A DNA stretch of 64,000 nt, taken from the NCBI RefSeq assembly GCF_041320665.1, contig NZ_CP166730.1, positions 248,001 through 312,000 on the forward strand, written 5' to 3'. The DNA comes from Comamonas sp. GB3 AK4-5. GTDB lineage: Bacteria > Pseudomonadota > Gammaproteobacteria > Burkholderiales > Burkholderiaceae_C. Below are positions 18,446 to 28,065 of the stretch, in pieces; the stretch's first letter is position 1, and each line of letters begins with the position of its first letter. The notes beneath the pieces were generated by a model. It made no database searches, was not told the origin of the DNA, and saw only the letters and a program-made list of their open reading frames with translations. Position numbers and translations under genes: made by a program.

Positions 18446-19036
18446 TCAGGCGAAGGCCGTGGCCGCCAGATGGGGGTGGCGCGCCATGCCCTGCAGCCAT
18501 TGGCACAGCAGCGGATGCTGGGCGGGGGTGATGGTGCCGGGCAGGCGAAAGTTCACATACTCGGCGGCCACGGCCACCACCAGCTGGTCCAGCGTGCAGC
18601 TGGCGCCCAGCGGGGCGGGCAGGGTTTTTTCGAGCTGGGCCAGGTCACGCTGCATGGCGGCGAGGCGGCGCTGGCCCATGATGGTGTGGTCGGCCGCCGC
18701 ATCGTGCTTGCGCGCAATCATGGTGTTGAATGCCGCCTCCATCAGCCCATAGCCCACGCCGACCTGGGCCAGCGTGGCGGCCATGGTGGTGCCGGGCAGC
18801 AGCGGTGCACCGCGGCCCTGGGCGTCCAGGTACTGCGCAATCAGCAGCGACTCGGACAGGGCATGGCCGTCTGCCGTGACCAGCACCGGGATGCGGCCCT
18901 GGGGGTGTACGGCCAGCAGGGCCGCATCATTGGCCCAGGGATCGCACCAGACCAGCTCCACATCCAGCCCTTTTTCCAGGGCAATGACGCGCGCCAGGCG
19001 TGCAAACGGGGACGTGGCATTCAAAAACAAACGCAT
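18446..19036 (-). CDS. Glutathione S-transferase family protein
   Basis: A 196-residue cytosolic GST-fold protein. The N-terminal thioredoxin-like domain starts MRLFLNATSPFARLARV, with Ser in place of the Cys seen in many bacterial GSTs. GRIPVLV (cis-Pro) and SESLLIAQYL (the glutathione-binding Glu-Ser) are at about residues 47-70. The all-alpha C-terminal domain follows. It may conjugate or reduce electrophiles; the substrate is unknown. It is followed on the same strand by the lipoprotein gene, 59 bases apart. Confidence 0.9.
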   Translation of the reverse strand: MRLFLNATSPFARLARVIALEKGLDVELVWCDPWANDAALLAVHPQGRIPVLVTADGHALSESLLIAQYLDAQGRGAPLLPGTTMAATLAQVGVGYGLMEAAFNTMIARKHDAAADHTIMGQRRLAAMQRDLAQLEKTLPAPLGASCTLDQLVVAVAAEYVNFRLPGTITPAQHPLLCQWLQGMARHPHLAATAFA

Positions 19037-19070
19037 GGAAGATCTTATTCAAAAAAAGAGCAGCTGATGC

Positions 19071-20258
19071 TTATGCAGACTGGGTTTTGACTGGTTTGGC
19101 CTTGGAAAAAACTACCAGCAGCACGCCCAGGGACAGGGCCGCACAGCCCAGCGCAAACAGTGGCCGGTAACTGCCGGTGTGGGCGTAGAGAAAGGCCATG
19201 GAATAGCCGGACAGCGCCTGCAGCAAGGCAAAGGCTGCGGTGGCGTAGCCCCACATCTGCTTGTGCCGACCCGGGCCTATCAGCTGCATCAGATAACCCG
19301 AGGTGATGGCCGCCAGGCCGGGTGACAAGGCACCCACCAGAAAGCCCGACAGCGCATGGCTGCCAAAACTGGCCCAGAGCAGGGGCATGCCAATGGCCGC
19401 AGCCTTGATGGTATAGGCCCCGCAGGTCGTGCCCCACCAGCCCCAGCGCGTGGCGCAGTAGGCGGCGCACAGCGGGCCGGCAATGGCACCCAGGCCAAAA
19501 AATGCCCATTGGCTGGCGGCATAGGCTGCGCCCAACTGCAGCTCGCGGTCCAGATAGTCCACCCAGAACACGGTGTGGGGCACAAAGCCGAAGGCGTCGG
19601 TGCCGTAGGCCAGCATCACCAGCACCACGGCGGCCGTCCACAGCGGCGTGCTTGGCAGCGGCGCGGCGCTGGGGTGGATGGCAATGGGCGCCGGCGCCGT
19701 TACCCGCCGTGCACTGCGCCAGCCCACGGCCAGGGCCAGCAGGCACAGCGCGCTCAGTGCCCACCACACGGCGCCCAGGCTGCTGCGTGCAAACACCGGC
19801 CCCAGCGTGGCAGCCAGCAGCGCACCCACGCCAATGCCGCAGAACATCAGCGGGCCCAAGGTGGCGCGGCGCTCGGGCGCGGCGGCCGACATGGCCATGG
19901 AAGGGCCCAGCACCATCAAGGTGGCACCGGCCACGCCGGAGACCAGGCGCCAGACAAAGAACACCGCCATGGGCTGGGGCTGGCTGCAGGCTGCAAAGCT
20001 CAGTGCCACGGCCATCCAGCAGGCCACCAGCACGCGCACGGGGCCCAGGCGTTCGGCCAGTGGCGCGGCGGCCAGTGCGCCGATCAGATAGCCCAGCAGA
20101 TTGGCCGCGCCCAGATAGGCCACCTGCTCGCCGCTGAACCAGCCGGCGTGGACCATTTGCGGCATCAGCGCGGTATAGGCAAAGCGGGCCAGGCCTACGC
20201 CGCTGAGCGTGGCCATGAAGCCGGTGAGAAACAGAGGCAGTTCGTTGCGGTGGAGCAC
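19071..20258 (-). CDS. YbfB/YjiJ family MFS transporter
   Basis: A 395-residue, 12-helix major facilitator. It opens LPLFLTGFMATLSGVGLARFAYTALMPQM in the manner of YbfB/YjiJ permeases (the GLARFAYTALMP piece is the hallmark). The best start is GTG 20258; no ATG lies before the first helix and no clear ribosome site is seen. These permeases are predicted exporters with unknown substrates. It is divergent from a LysR regulator across about 100 bases, the usual layout for a regulator and its target. Confidence 0.87.
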   Translation of the reverse strand: MLHRNELPLFLTGFMATLSGVGLARFAYTALMPQMVHAGWFSGEQVAYLGAANLLGYLIGALAAAPLAERLGPVRVLVACWMAVALSFAACSQPQPMAVFFVWRLVSGVAGATLMVLGPSMAMSAAAPERRATLGPLMFCGIGVGALLAATLGPVFARSSLGAVWWALSALCLLALAVGWRSARRVTAPAPIAIHPSAAPLPSTPLWTAAVVLVMLAYGTDAFGFVPHTVFWVDYLDRELQLGAAYAASQWAFFGLGAIAGPLCAAYCATRWGWWGTTCGAYTIKAAAIGMPLLWASFGSHALSGFLVGALSPGLAAITSGYLMQLIGPGRHKQMWGYATAAFALLQALSGYSMAFLYAHTGSYRPLFALGCAALSLGVLLVVFSKAKPVKTQSA

Positions 20259-20361
20259 GGTGGGCAGGCCAGGCAGATAGATGGGCCACAGCGTAAGCGG
20301 CTTGAGTCGATCATGTCCAATGATTCAAAATGATGGATTGCATCGTTTTTGGAGATGGTCT

Positions 20362-21288
20362 ATGCAGCTCAAATCCCTGCGCATGTTCGATGCGGTCTGC
20401 GACTGCGGCAGCTTTGGGGCCGCCGCCCAGCGCCTGCACACCGTGCAATCGAATGTGACGGCCCACATCAAGAAGCTGGAGGACGAGGTGGGCGTGCAGT
20501 TGCTGGAGCGTGCTGCGCCGGTGTTCCCCACGCCGGCAGGGCGTGTGCTGCGCCGCTATGCCCAGCAGATGTTGCAGGCCCACGACGCGGCCCTGGCCGC
20601 GCTGCAGGGCCGCCAGGCCGCCCCCGGCGCCTTGCGCATAGGCAGCATGGAGACCACGGCCGCGCTGCGCCTGCCGCCGCTGCTGGCCCAGCTGATGCAG
20701 CGCCACCCCGGCATGCAGCTGGAGTTGCGCACCGGCCCCACGGCCAGCCAGCTCAGCGAGTTGCTGGCCGGCCAGGTGGACTGTGCTTTTGTCTCGGGCA
20801 TGCCGCCCCAGCCTCAGCTGTCGGGCTGGCCGGTGTTCAGAGAAGAGCTGGTGCTGGTCAGCGCCCAGCCGCTGGCGGCCTTTCCCACACCGCTTGCGCT
20901 GTGCAGCACACCGTTTCTGGCCTTTCGCCAGGGCTGCAGCTACCGCCAGCGCATCGAGCTGCTGCTGGCCAACCAGGGGATCACAGCCGTGCACATCATG
21001 GAACTGGGCACGCTGGACGCCATCCTGGGCTGCGTCGCCGCCGGCATGGGCTATGCGCTGCTGCCCCAGGCCGTGGTGGTGTCTCAACAGCACCGCTTTG
21101 GCGTGCACTGGTGCCCGCTGCCCGCACCCTTGCAGCCCAATATCGCCCGGGTGGATACCTGCTTTGTGACTGGCGCGCAGACCGGGTGGTCGCCCGCGCT
21201 GCGGGCTTTTGCACAGCTGTTGGGCGTGGTGCCGGCAGAAGCAGAGGACGGGGCCGAGGCGCTGGAAGCCGCCGTGTTTTTGACGTGA
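20362..21288 (+). CDS. LysR family transcriptional regulator
   Basis: A 308-residue LysR regulator. The winged HTH covers residues 1-60 (LRMFDAVCDCGSFGAAAQRLHTVQSNVTAHIKKLE, a typical scanning helix; only its motif order matters here), and the substrate domain runs from about 90 to 290 (LRIGSMETTAALRLPPLL). ATG 20362 is chosen over an upstream in-frame ATG because it sits at the conserved LysR N-terminus after GGAGA. It is expected to control the divergent MFS gene. Confidence 0.9.
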   Translation: MQLKSLRMFDAVCDCGSFGAAAQRLHTVQSNVTAHIKKLEDEVGVQLLERAAPVFPTPAGRVLRRYAQQMLQAHDAALAALQGRQAAPGALRIGSMETTAALRLPPLLAQLMQRHPGMQLELRTGPTASQLSELLAGQVDCAFVSGMPPQPQLSGWPVFREELVLVSAQPLAAFPTPLALCSTPFLAFRQGCSYRQRIELLLANQGITAVHIMELGTLDAILGCVAAGMGYALLPQAVVVSQQHRFGVHWCPLPAPLQPNIARVDTCFVTGAQTGWSPALRAFAQLLGVVPAEAEDGAEALEAAVFLT

Positions 21289-21480
21289 AGGCCAAAAGCC
21301 AGGGCTTGCCTGGTGCAGCGAAGTTGCCGCTGGGTAATAATTGTTTGCTTGTGTATCTACGTCAGAAGGGGCTGAGGCCCACGGGCGAAAGATTCAATCC
21401 CTCACCATGTTTTCTGGATAACCCCAGGTGTTTTTGAGCGTGCGTGAATTGAAAAGAAGGCAGAGAAGGTCAGCATAAAA

Positions 21481-23301
21481 ATGCAGAAATATTCTGGGTA
21501 TGGGAAGTTTGTTTCAGTCAATATTATTGCGGCGGCTCTGATCTCTTTACGGTATTTTAATTTCTTGCCCGAGCTTCCAGATACCTTGATTGGCTGGATC
21601 TTCATGGTGACGGCAACCTATTCGCAAATGGCCCTGCTGGGGATTGCGGCCGCCATTGTGCTGCTGCCGGCATTGTGGTTGAGAAATTCTTGGCGCCATC
21701 TCATCCTCTCCGCCGCAGCGACCTTGGTCATCGGTCTTCTGGTGGTGGACACCATTGTCTTTTCACAATACCGATTCCATATCAATTCCGTGGTGCTGGA
21801 GTTGTTGATGGCTGGGCAGGTGGTGGATTTCCCCCTGGCCATGTGGCTGATGCTGGCCGTGGCGGTGGCCTTGCTGTGGGTTGTTGAATATGCCTTGCTG
21901 CGGGTGTTGGAAAGCAAAGAGCCATTGCGCCGACTGAAGTCGACGCGGTGGATGGCAGCCGCTGCACTCGCCGCCTTGCTTGCCACCAATGGCATTCATG
22001 TCTGGGCCGCAGCCCATGCTTTTCAGCCGGTGACACAACTCAAGCGCTATTTGCCCCTGTTTTATCCCGCCACCTCCAACAGCACCATGCGCAAATATGG
22101 CTGGGTGAACGAGCAGGCCTTGGAGCAGCAAAAGCTATTGACCGAGCACAAGCAACGCAGTGACTTGCGCTATCCCGTGCATCCGCTGCAGACAGGGCCT
22201 GTTGAAAAGCCCGTCAATATCGTGATCTTGGCGATAGACTCGTGGCGAGCGCACACTTTCAATGCGGAGAACACGCCCAATCTCTGGTCTTTTGCGCAAT
22301 CGGGCATGGTGCTGAACCAGCATATGTCCACAGGCAATGCGACCCGCGTGGGAATCTTTGGCATGTTCTACAGCCTTCCTGGCTCGTACTGGCACAGTGT
22401 GCTGAACAACCGGGCCAGTCCCGTATTGCTGGACAGGCTGCAGGCACTGGATTATCAACTGGGCATTTTTGCTTCTGCACAGCTGAACAATCCGGAGTTT
22501 GATCAGACGGTTTTTTCAAAGGTCAAACCACTGCGTACCGGTTCCCAAGGCGCCACGGCGGTAGACCGTGATACCAACATCACGGAGGAATGGGTGCAGT
22601 GGTTCAAGCAGCGTGAAAAGGGACGCCCGTCGTTCTCATTCCTTTTCTACGATGCCCCCCATAGTTATGAATCTCCAAAGCAATATGCCCATCGCTATGA
22701 GCCCATGCTGGAGAACCCGGACTATTTGCAGCGTGGGCCCAAAACCGATACCTTGCCCTGGTTGAATATGTATAAAACCAGTGTGCATTTTGTGGACAGT
22801 TTGGCCAAGCAGGTCATTGACCAGCTCAAGGCATCCGGTGAAATGGACAACACCATTGTGATCATCACCGGTGACCATGCCGAGGAAATCAATGACAACG
22901 GGCTGAATTACTGGGGGCATAACAGCAATTTCTCGGATGCCCAGGTGCATGTGCCTTTTGCCATGGTCGGGGGCGGGATTCGGCCGGCGCATGATTGGGG
23001 GTCTGCATTCACCAGCCATGCCGATGTTGTGCCTACGCTGATGAAGCAGTATCTGCAGGTGGAAAACGACCCCGGCGATTACGCCATCGGTGTGAATTTA
23101 CTGGACAAACCGGTAGACCGGCCATGGCTGCTGATTTCCGGCTACAGCCAATATGCCGTGGTCACCGCCAACGACATTCTGGAAGTGGGGTCTCTGGGGC
23201 AATACCAGCTTGTGGACAAGCACTACAAGCCGCTGAAGACCTCGCCCAATTTTGCCTATGTGCAGCAGGCCATGGAGCAGATGCGGCGCTTCAGCCAGTA
23301 A
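21481..23301 (+). CDS. YejM/PbgA/LapC-like inner-membrane protein with sulfatase-fold periplasmic domain (DUF3413)
   Basis: A 606-residue protein with about five N-terminal membrane helices (residues 10-165) and a large periplasmic alkaline-phosphatase/sulfatase-fold domain from about residue 235 (VNIVILAIDSWRAHTF, then TGDHAEEIND near 455). In enterobacteria YejM/LapC senses lipid A and tunes LpxC turnover through LapB; it is thought not to be an active hydrolase. The TGNATRVGIF stretch occupies the position of the family's nucleophile region. Base composition at its 5' end is clearly less GC-rich than the neighbours, a possible sign of a different history. LapC-like function is inferred from architecture. 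Confidence 0.8.
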   Translation: MQKYSGYGKFVSVNIIAAALISLRYFNFLPELPDTLIGWIFMVTATYSQMALLGIAAAIVLLPALWLRNSWRHLILSAAATLVIGLLVVDTIVFSQYRFHINSVVLELLMAGQVVDFPLAMWLMLAVAVALLWVVEYALLRVLESKEPLRRLKSTRWMAAAALAALLATNGIHVWAAAHAFQPVTQLKRYLPLFYPATSNSTMRKYGWVNEQALEQQKLLTEHKQRSDLRYPVHPLQTGPVEKPVNIVILAIDSWRAHTFNAENTPNLWSFAQSGMVLNQHMSTGNATRVGIFGMFYSLPGSYWHSVLNNRASPVLLDRLQALDYQLGIFASAQLNNPEFDQTVFSKVKPLRTGSQGATAVDRDTNITEEWVQWFKQREKGRPSFSFLFYDAPHSYESPKQYAHRYEPMLENPDYLQRGPKTDTLPWLNMYKTSVHFVDSLAKQVIDQLKASGEMDNTIVIITGDHAEEINDNGLNYWGHNSNFSDAQVHVPFAMVGGGIRPAHDWGSAFTSHADVVPTLMKQYLQVENDPGDYAIGVNLLDKPVDRPWLLISGYSQYAVVTANDILEVGSLGQYQLVDKHYKPLKTSPNFAYVQQAMEQMRRFSQ

Positions 23302-23338
23302 GGGGCGCAAGGGGAGATAGGGGCCTTCCCCTGGGAAT

Positions 23339-23521
23339 AAGCAGGTCGTGCCCACCGGATTTCGGTGCCGCTGCAGAACCTGCTTGTGCCTCAGTCGCAC
23401 AAAGCTGGCGTAGCCCAGGCCAGAGACACCGCGCAAGGGCCGCCCCGCCGCGCTGGTGTCGTCCCCCTGCCCGCGAGCGCAGCTCGCGAAGAGCGGGGGG
23501 AAGGCGCGCAGCGCCTCAGGG
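23339..23521. repeat. Hairpin plus three-hairpin intergenic repeat, copy adjacent to comM
   Basis: A long hairpin (AAGCAGGT at 23339-23346 with ACCTGCTT at 23378-23385, inner CACCG/CGGTG) is followed by a full three-hairpin repeat, 23404-23521, in reverse orientation. Hairpin-3 arms are GACACC (23425-23430) and GGTGTC (23455-23460). The repeat ends five bases from the comM stop codon (23527-23529). Confidence 0.8.
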
Positions 23522-23526
23522 AGCCT

Positions 23527-25026
23527 CTACTTCACCCCTCGCCGATACTGCAGCGCTTCGGCCACATGGGCGGCCTGCACGGTCTCGCTGTCTGCCAGGT
23601 CTGCAATGGTGCGCGCCACCTTCAGTGCCCGGTGGGTGGCGCGGGCGGACCAGGCCAGGCGTTCGGCCGCTTTGTGCACCAGGGCCTGGGCGGCATCGTC
23701 CAGCTGCAGATGCTGCTGCAACGCGCTGGGCAGCAACCACTGGTTGGCATGGCCTTGTCGCTGCAAGGCGCGCTGGCGGGCCTGGATGACACGGGCCTGC
23801 ACCGTGGCACTGGGCTCGCTTTGCACGGGTTGCAGCAGCTCTGCGGGAGGCAGGGCCGGTACCTCCACCTGCAGGTCGATGCGGTCCAGCAGCGGGCCGC
23901 TGAGCCGGGCCTGGTAGCGCGTCACCTGGTCGGGCGTGCAGCGGCAGCGGCTGCTGCCCCGCAGGCCGCAGGGGCAGGGATTCATGGCGGCAACCAGTTG
24001 AAAGCGCGCAGGAAATTCCGCATGTTGGGCGGCGCGGGCAATCTGTATGCGCCCGGTTTCCAGCGGCTCTCGCAGCGCCTCCAGCGCGCTGCGGGCGAAT
24101 TCGGGAAATTCATCCAAAAACAAAATACCCTGGTGGGCCCGTGAGATGGCCCCAGGCCTGGGGGGCGAGCCTCCACCCACCAGGGCCACGGCGCTGGCCG
24201 TGTGGTGGGGCGCTACCGTGTGGCGCTGGCCCCAGGTGGCGGCGTCGAAGTCGCCGGTGAGGCTGGCGATGGCGGCGGCTTCCAGCGCCTCCTGCGGGGT
24301 TTGCGGGGGCAGCAGGCCGGCCAGGCGCTGGGCCAGCATGGACTTGCCGCTGCCGGGTGGGCCGATCAGCAGCAGCCCGTGGGCGCCGGCCGCGGCAATC
24401 TCCAGCGCGCGCTTGGCGGCCGCCTGGCCCTGTACCTCGGCCAGATCGGGAGGGGCCTCTGCTGGGGCATGGGGCGTGGCCATGGCGGGCGCCAGGGGCT
24501 CGCCCCCCTGGGGCAGCAGGGCACGCACCACATCCAGCAGATGCGTTGCGCCATAGACGGTGCTGCCGGGCACCAGGGCGGCCTCGCTGGCACTTTCCTG
24601 GGGCAGTACCAGAGGCAGGGCATCGCCTTGCAGCTGCAGGGCCAGCGCGGTGGCCAGGGCGCCGCGCACGGGGCGCAGCGCGCCGGACAGCGACAGCTCG
24701 CCGGCAAATTCATAGCGCGAAAGCTGTGTGGCGTCGATTTGCCCGCTGGCCGCCAGAATGCCCAGGGCAATCGGCAGGTCGAAGCGGCCCGAGTCCTTGG
24801 GCAGATCGGCCGGGGCCAGGTTGACGGTGATGCGCCGGCTGTGCGGGAACTCCAGCCCCGCATTGGCGATGGCGCTGCGCACGCGCTCGCGTGCTTCCTT
24901 GACCTCGGTATCCGCCAGACCGACAAGGGTCAGACAGGGCAGGCCGTTAGCCAGGTGGACTTCCACCGTCACGCGCGGTGCATGCAGGCCCAGCAGGGCA
25001 CGGCTGGGGACCAGGGCCAAACCCAT
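23527..25026 (-). CDS. comM: ComM/YifB family Mg-chelatase-like AAA+ ATPase
   Basis: A 499-residue protein with the ComM layout: an N-terminal Lon/ChlI-like domain (residues about 20-140), an AAA+ domain with Walker A GPPGSGKS (222-229) and Walker B ILFLDEFPEF (about 290), a Cys-rich PCPCG...CRC insert (about 345), and the Mg_chelatase C-terminal domain. ATG 25026 follows AAGGGAG and begins the family's conserved MGLALVPSRALLG; longer frames are spurious. ComM is a hexameric helicase that drives branch migration during natural transformation. RadA, with a related role, is encoded at 39312. Confidence 0.93.
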   Translation of the reverse strand: MGLALVPSRALLGLHAPRVTVEVHLANGLPCLTLVGLADTEVKEARERVRSAIANAGLEFPHSRRITVNLAPADLPKDSGRFDLPIALGILAASGQIDATQLSRYEFAGELSLSGALRPVRGALATALALQLQGDALPLVLPQESASEAALVPGSTVYGATHLLDVVRALLPQGGEPLAPAMATPHAPAEAPPDLAEVQGQAAAKRALEIAAAGAHGLLLIGPPGSGKSMLAQRLAGLLPPQTPQEALEAAAIASLTGDFDAATWGQRHTVAPHHTASAVALVGGGSPPRPGAISRAHQGILFLDEFPEFARSALEALREPLETGRIQIARAAQHAEFPARFQLVAAMNPCPCGLRGSSRCRCTPDQVTRYQARLSGPLLDRIDLQVEVPALPPAELLQPVQSEPSATVQARVIQARQRALQRQGHANQWLLPSALQQHLQLDDAAQALVHKAAERLAWSARATHRALKVARTIADLADSETVQAAHVAEALQYRRGVK

Positions 25027-25152
25027 GGGCGACTCCCTTTTCGCAGTCAACAGTGCGGCCCAGTATGGCCTGCAGCGTCTTGCGCGCCGCGGTGGTGCGA
25101 CGGCCGTGCATGGGCAGGCCGAGGGAGGGCTGCGCCCTTCCATCGGAAATTT

Positions 25153-25169
25153 CGCACCATCTTGGTGCT
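25153..25169. promoter_or_regulatory. NtrC-like enhancer site A upstream of torF-glnK-amtB
   Basis: The 17-bp palindrome CGCACCATCTTGGTGCT matches the NtrC consensus TGCACCA-N3-TGGTGCA except at its outer bases. It lies about 145 bases before the predicted sigma-54 start point. The sequence could also fold as a terminator with T5, but no plus-strand gene ends upstream of it. Confidence 0.6.
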
Positions 25170-25212
25170 TTTTATATGGCCGATGCGTAGGTGCAAGGGG
25201 CGCAGGGAGGAC

Positions 25213-25229
25213 TGCACAAAGCAGGTGCA
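25213..25229. promoter_or_regulatory. NtrC-like enhancer site B upstream of torF-glnK-amtB
   Basis: TGCACAAAGCAGGTGCA is a 17-bp imperfect palindrome with perfect TGCAC/GTGCA arms, close to the classic NtrC site of glnA. Its centre is 60 bases from that of site A. Confidence 0.62.
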
Positions 25230-25280
25230 CGCGGACTGTGCGGTGCAGGTAGCCGGGTTCACGGCCCGTGGGGCGCAAGC

Positions 25281-25296
25281 TGGCACGGTCCCTGCT
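25281..25296 (+). promoter_or_regulatory. Sigma-54 (RpoN) promoter of torF-glnK-amtB
   Basis: TGGCACGGTCCCTGCT matches TGGCACG-N4-TTGCW with one mismatch and has exactly ten bases between the GG and GC pairs. It lies 40 bases before the torF ATG. With two NtrC-like sites upstream, this is the expected control of a nitrogen-limitation operon. Confidence 0.75.
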
Positions 25297-25336
25297 TTAA
25301 CAGAGCTCCATTTCACCACCCAAGCGGAGGATCTGT

Positions 25337-26426
<1,090 letters not shown>

Positions 26427-26452
26427 ACCCCCAACCATTGCGAGAAACCGAC

Positions 26453-27820
26453 ATGAAAAAAACACTTCCCGCACTTTCATTGGGTCTGGGCATGCTGGCC
26501 GCCACGGCCGGTGCCTGGGCCCAGGAAGCGGCACCTGCTGTGGCGGCGGCCGTGACCGAAGCCACAGCGCCTGTGGTGGCCGCAGCTGTTGAAGCCGCAC
26601 CTACGCTCAGCGCAGGCGACACCGCCTGGATGCTGACCTCCACCATGCTGGTGATTCTGATGGTCATCCCCGGTCTGGCGCTGTTCTACGGCGGCCTGGT
26701 GCGCTCCAAGAACATGCTGTCCGTGCTGGCGCAGGTGTTCGTGATTTTTTCGCTGATCACCGTGCTGTGGGGCATTTACGGCTTCTCGCTGGCCTTCGGC
26801 GGTGAGGGGCGTTTCTTCGGCGGTTTCGACAAGCTGTTCCTGGCGGGGATTGCGCCCGACACCTTGTCGTCCGCGTTGAAGACCATTCCCGAATATGTGT
26901 TCGTGGCCTTCCAGTCCACCTTTGCGGCCATCACCGTGGCGCTGATCGTGGGTGCCTTTGCCGAGCGCATCAAGTTCGCGGCCGTGCTGCTGTTCTCCGT
27001 GCTGTGGTTCACCTTCAGCTACATCCCCATGGCCCATATGGTCTGGGGCGGTGGTCTGCTGGCGGCCGATGGCGCGCTGGACTTTGCCGGCGGCACCGTG
27101 GTGCACATCAACGCCGCCGTGGCCGGCCTGGTGGGCGCCTATATGGTGGGCAAGCGCATAGGCTTCGGCAAGGAAGCCCTGCCGCCCCACAGCCTGACGC
27201 TGACCATGGTGGGCGCCTCGCTGCTGTGGGTGGGCTGGTTCGGCTTCAACGCCGGCTCCGCCGGTGCGGCCAACGGCATTGCCGGCCTGGCCTTTATCAA
27301 CACCATCTTCGCCACCGCAGCGGCGGCCATGTCCTGGATCGTGGCCGAGGCGCTGTGCAAGGGCAAGGCCTCCATGCTGGGTGCGGCTTCCGGCGCCGTG
27401 GCCGGTCTGGTGACCATCACCCCCGCCGCAGGCTTTGTCGGCCCCATGGGCTCCATCGTCATGGGCCTGATCGCCGGCCCTCTGTGCCTGTGGGGGGTGT
27501 CCGGGCTGAAGCATATGCTGAAGGTGGACGACACTTGCGACGTGTTCGGCGTGCACGGTGTGGGCGGCATCTTGGGTGCCATCCTGACCGGTGTGTTCTG
27601 CGCCTCCAGCCTGGGGGGCATGGAGCCCGCCAACTACGACATGGCCCACCAGGTGTGGGTGCAGCTCAAGAGCGTGCTGGTGACCCTGGTGCTGTCGGGT
27701 GTGGTGGCCGCCGTGGCCTTCACCATCTGCAGGTTCACCGTGGGTTTGCGCGTCTCGGAAGAGGCCGAGCGCGAAGGTTTGGACATCACCAGCCACGGCG
27801 AATCTGCCTACCAGCGTTGA
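26453..27820 (+). CDS. amtB: Ammonium transporter AmtB
   Basis: A 455-residue protein with a signal sequence (cleavage near WAQE), an alanine-rich linker and 11 membrane helices. The twin conduction histidines sit in VVHINAAVAG and FGVHGVGGILG; the GGLVRSKNMLS loop is also typical. AmtB moves ammonium across the inner membrane and is gated by GlnK, encoded just upstream. ATG 26453 is chosen over TTG 26438. It ends the nitrogen operon and is followed by a terminator. Confidence 0.96.
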   Translation: MKKTLPALSLGLGMLAATAGAWAQEAAPAVAAAVTEATAPVVAAAVEAAPTLSAGDTAWMLTSTMLVILMVIPGLALFYGGLVRSKNMLSVLAQVFVIFSLITVLWGIYGFSLAFGGEGRFFGGFDKLFLAGIAPDTLSSALKTIPEYVFVAFQSTFAAITVALIVGAFAERIKFAAVLLFSVLWFTFSYIPMAHMVWGGGLLAADGALDFAGGTVVHINAAVAGLVGAYMVGKRIGFGKEALPPHSLTLTMVGASLLWVGWFGFNAGSAGAANGIAGLAFINTIFATAAAAMSWIVAEALCKGKASMLGAASGAVAGLVTITPAAGFVGPMGSIVMGLIAGPLCLWGVSGLKHMLKVDDTCDVFGVHGVGGILGAILTGVFCASSLGGMEPANYDMAHQVWVQLKSVLVTLVLSGVVAAVAFTICRFTVGLRVSEEAEREGLDITSHGESAYQR

Positions 27821-27883
27821 AGCTTTGGCGGGCCGGACCTGGGGCCGGCCTGTGTCCCATTGCGAGAGTCCCGTATTCCACAG

Positions 27884-27906
27884 CCCGCCTCTGGCGGGAT
27901 TTTTTT
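27884..27906 (+). terminator. Rho-independent terminator of torF-glnK-amtB
   Basis: CCCGCC pairs with GGCGGG around TCT, followed by A and T7; it lies 63 bases after the amtB stop. Confidence 0.85.
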
Positions 27907-28065
27907 GCGCGTGCGACTCTGTTTTTGAGAGCGGCTTGTGCAGCATCCATCAGCATCACAGCGGAAACAAAGGACATGCAGTCAAGCCGCTTCACAGCGG
28001 CTGTTCAAAAAAATCACAAAGGTCGCTGCAGCTTGCAGCAGGGGCAGCCGCTACCATCCCAGCCC

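Noticed and set aside
18446..20258. Operon of GST and MFS genes acting as a detoxification pair
   Set aside because: They are adjacent on the same strand but 34 bases apart with no other link; I have no sequence evidence for a joint function.
25153..25173. Terminator reading of GCACCA-TCT-TGGTGC followed by T5
   Set aside because: No plus-strand gene ends upstream (comM is divergent). The match to the NtrC site and position before a sigma-54 promoter explain it better, though a dual role is possible.
25027..25278. Upstream extension of comM to 25278
   Set aside because: The extra 84 residues are not conserved in the family and would overlap the nitrogen control region; ATG 25026 has a good ribosome site.
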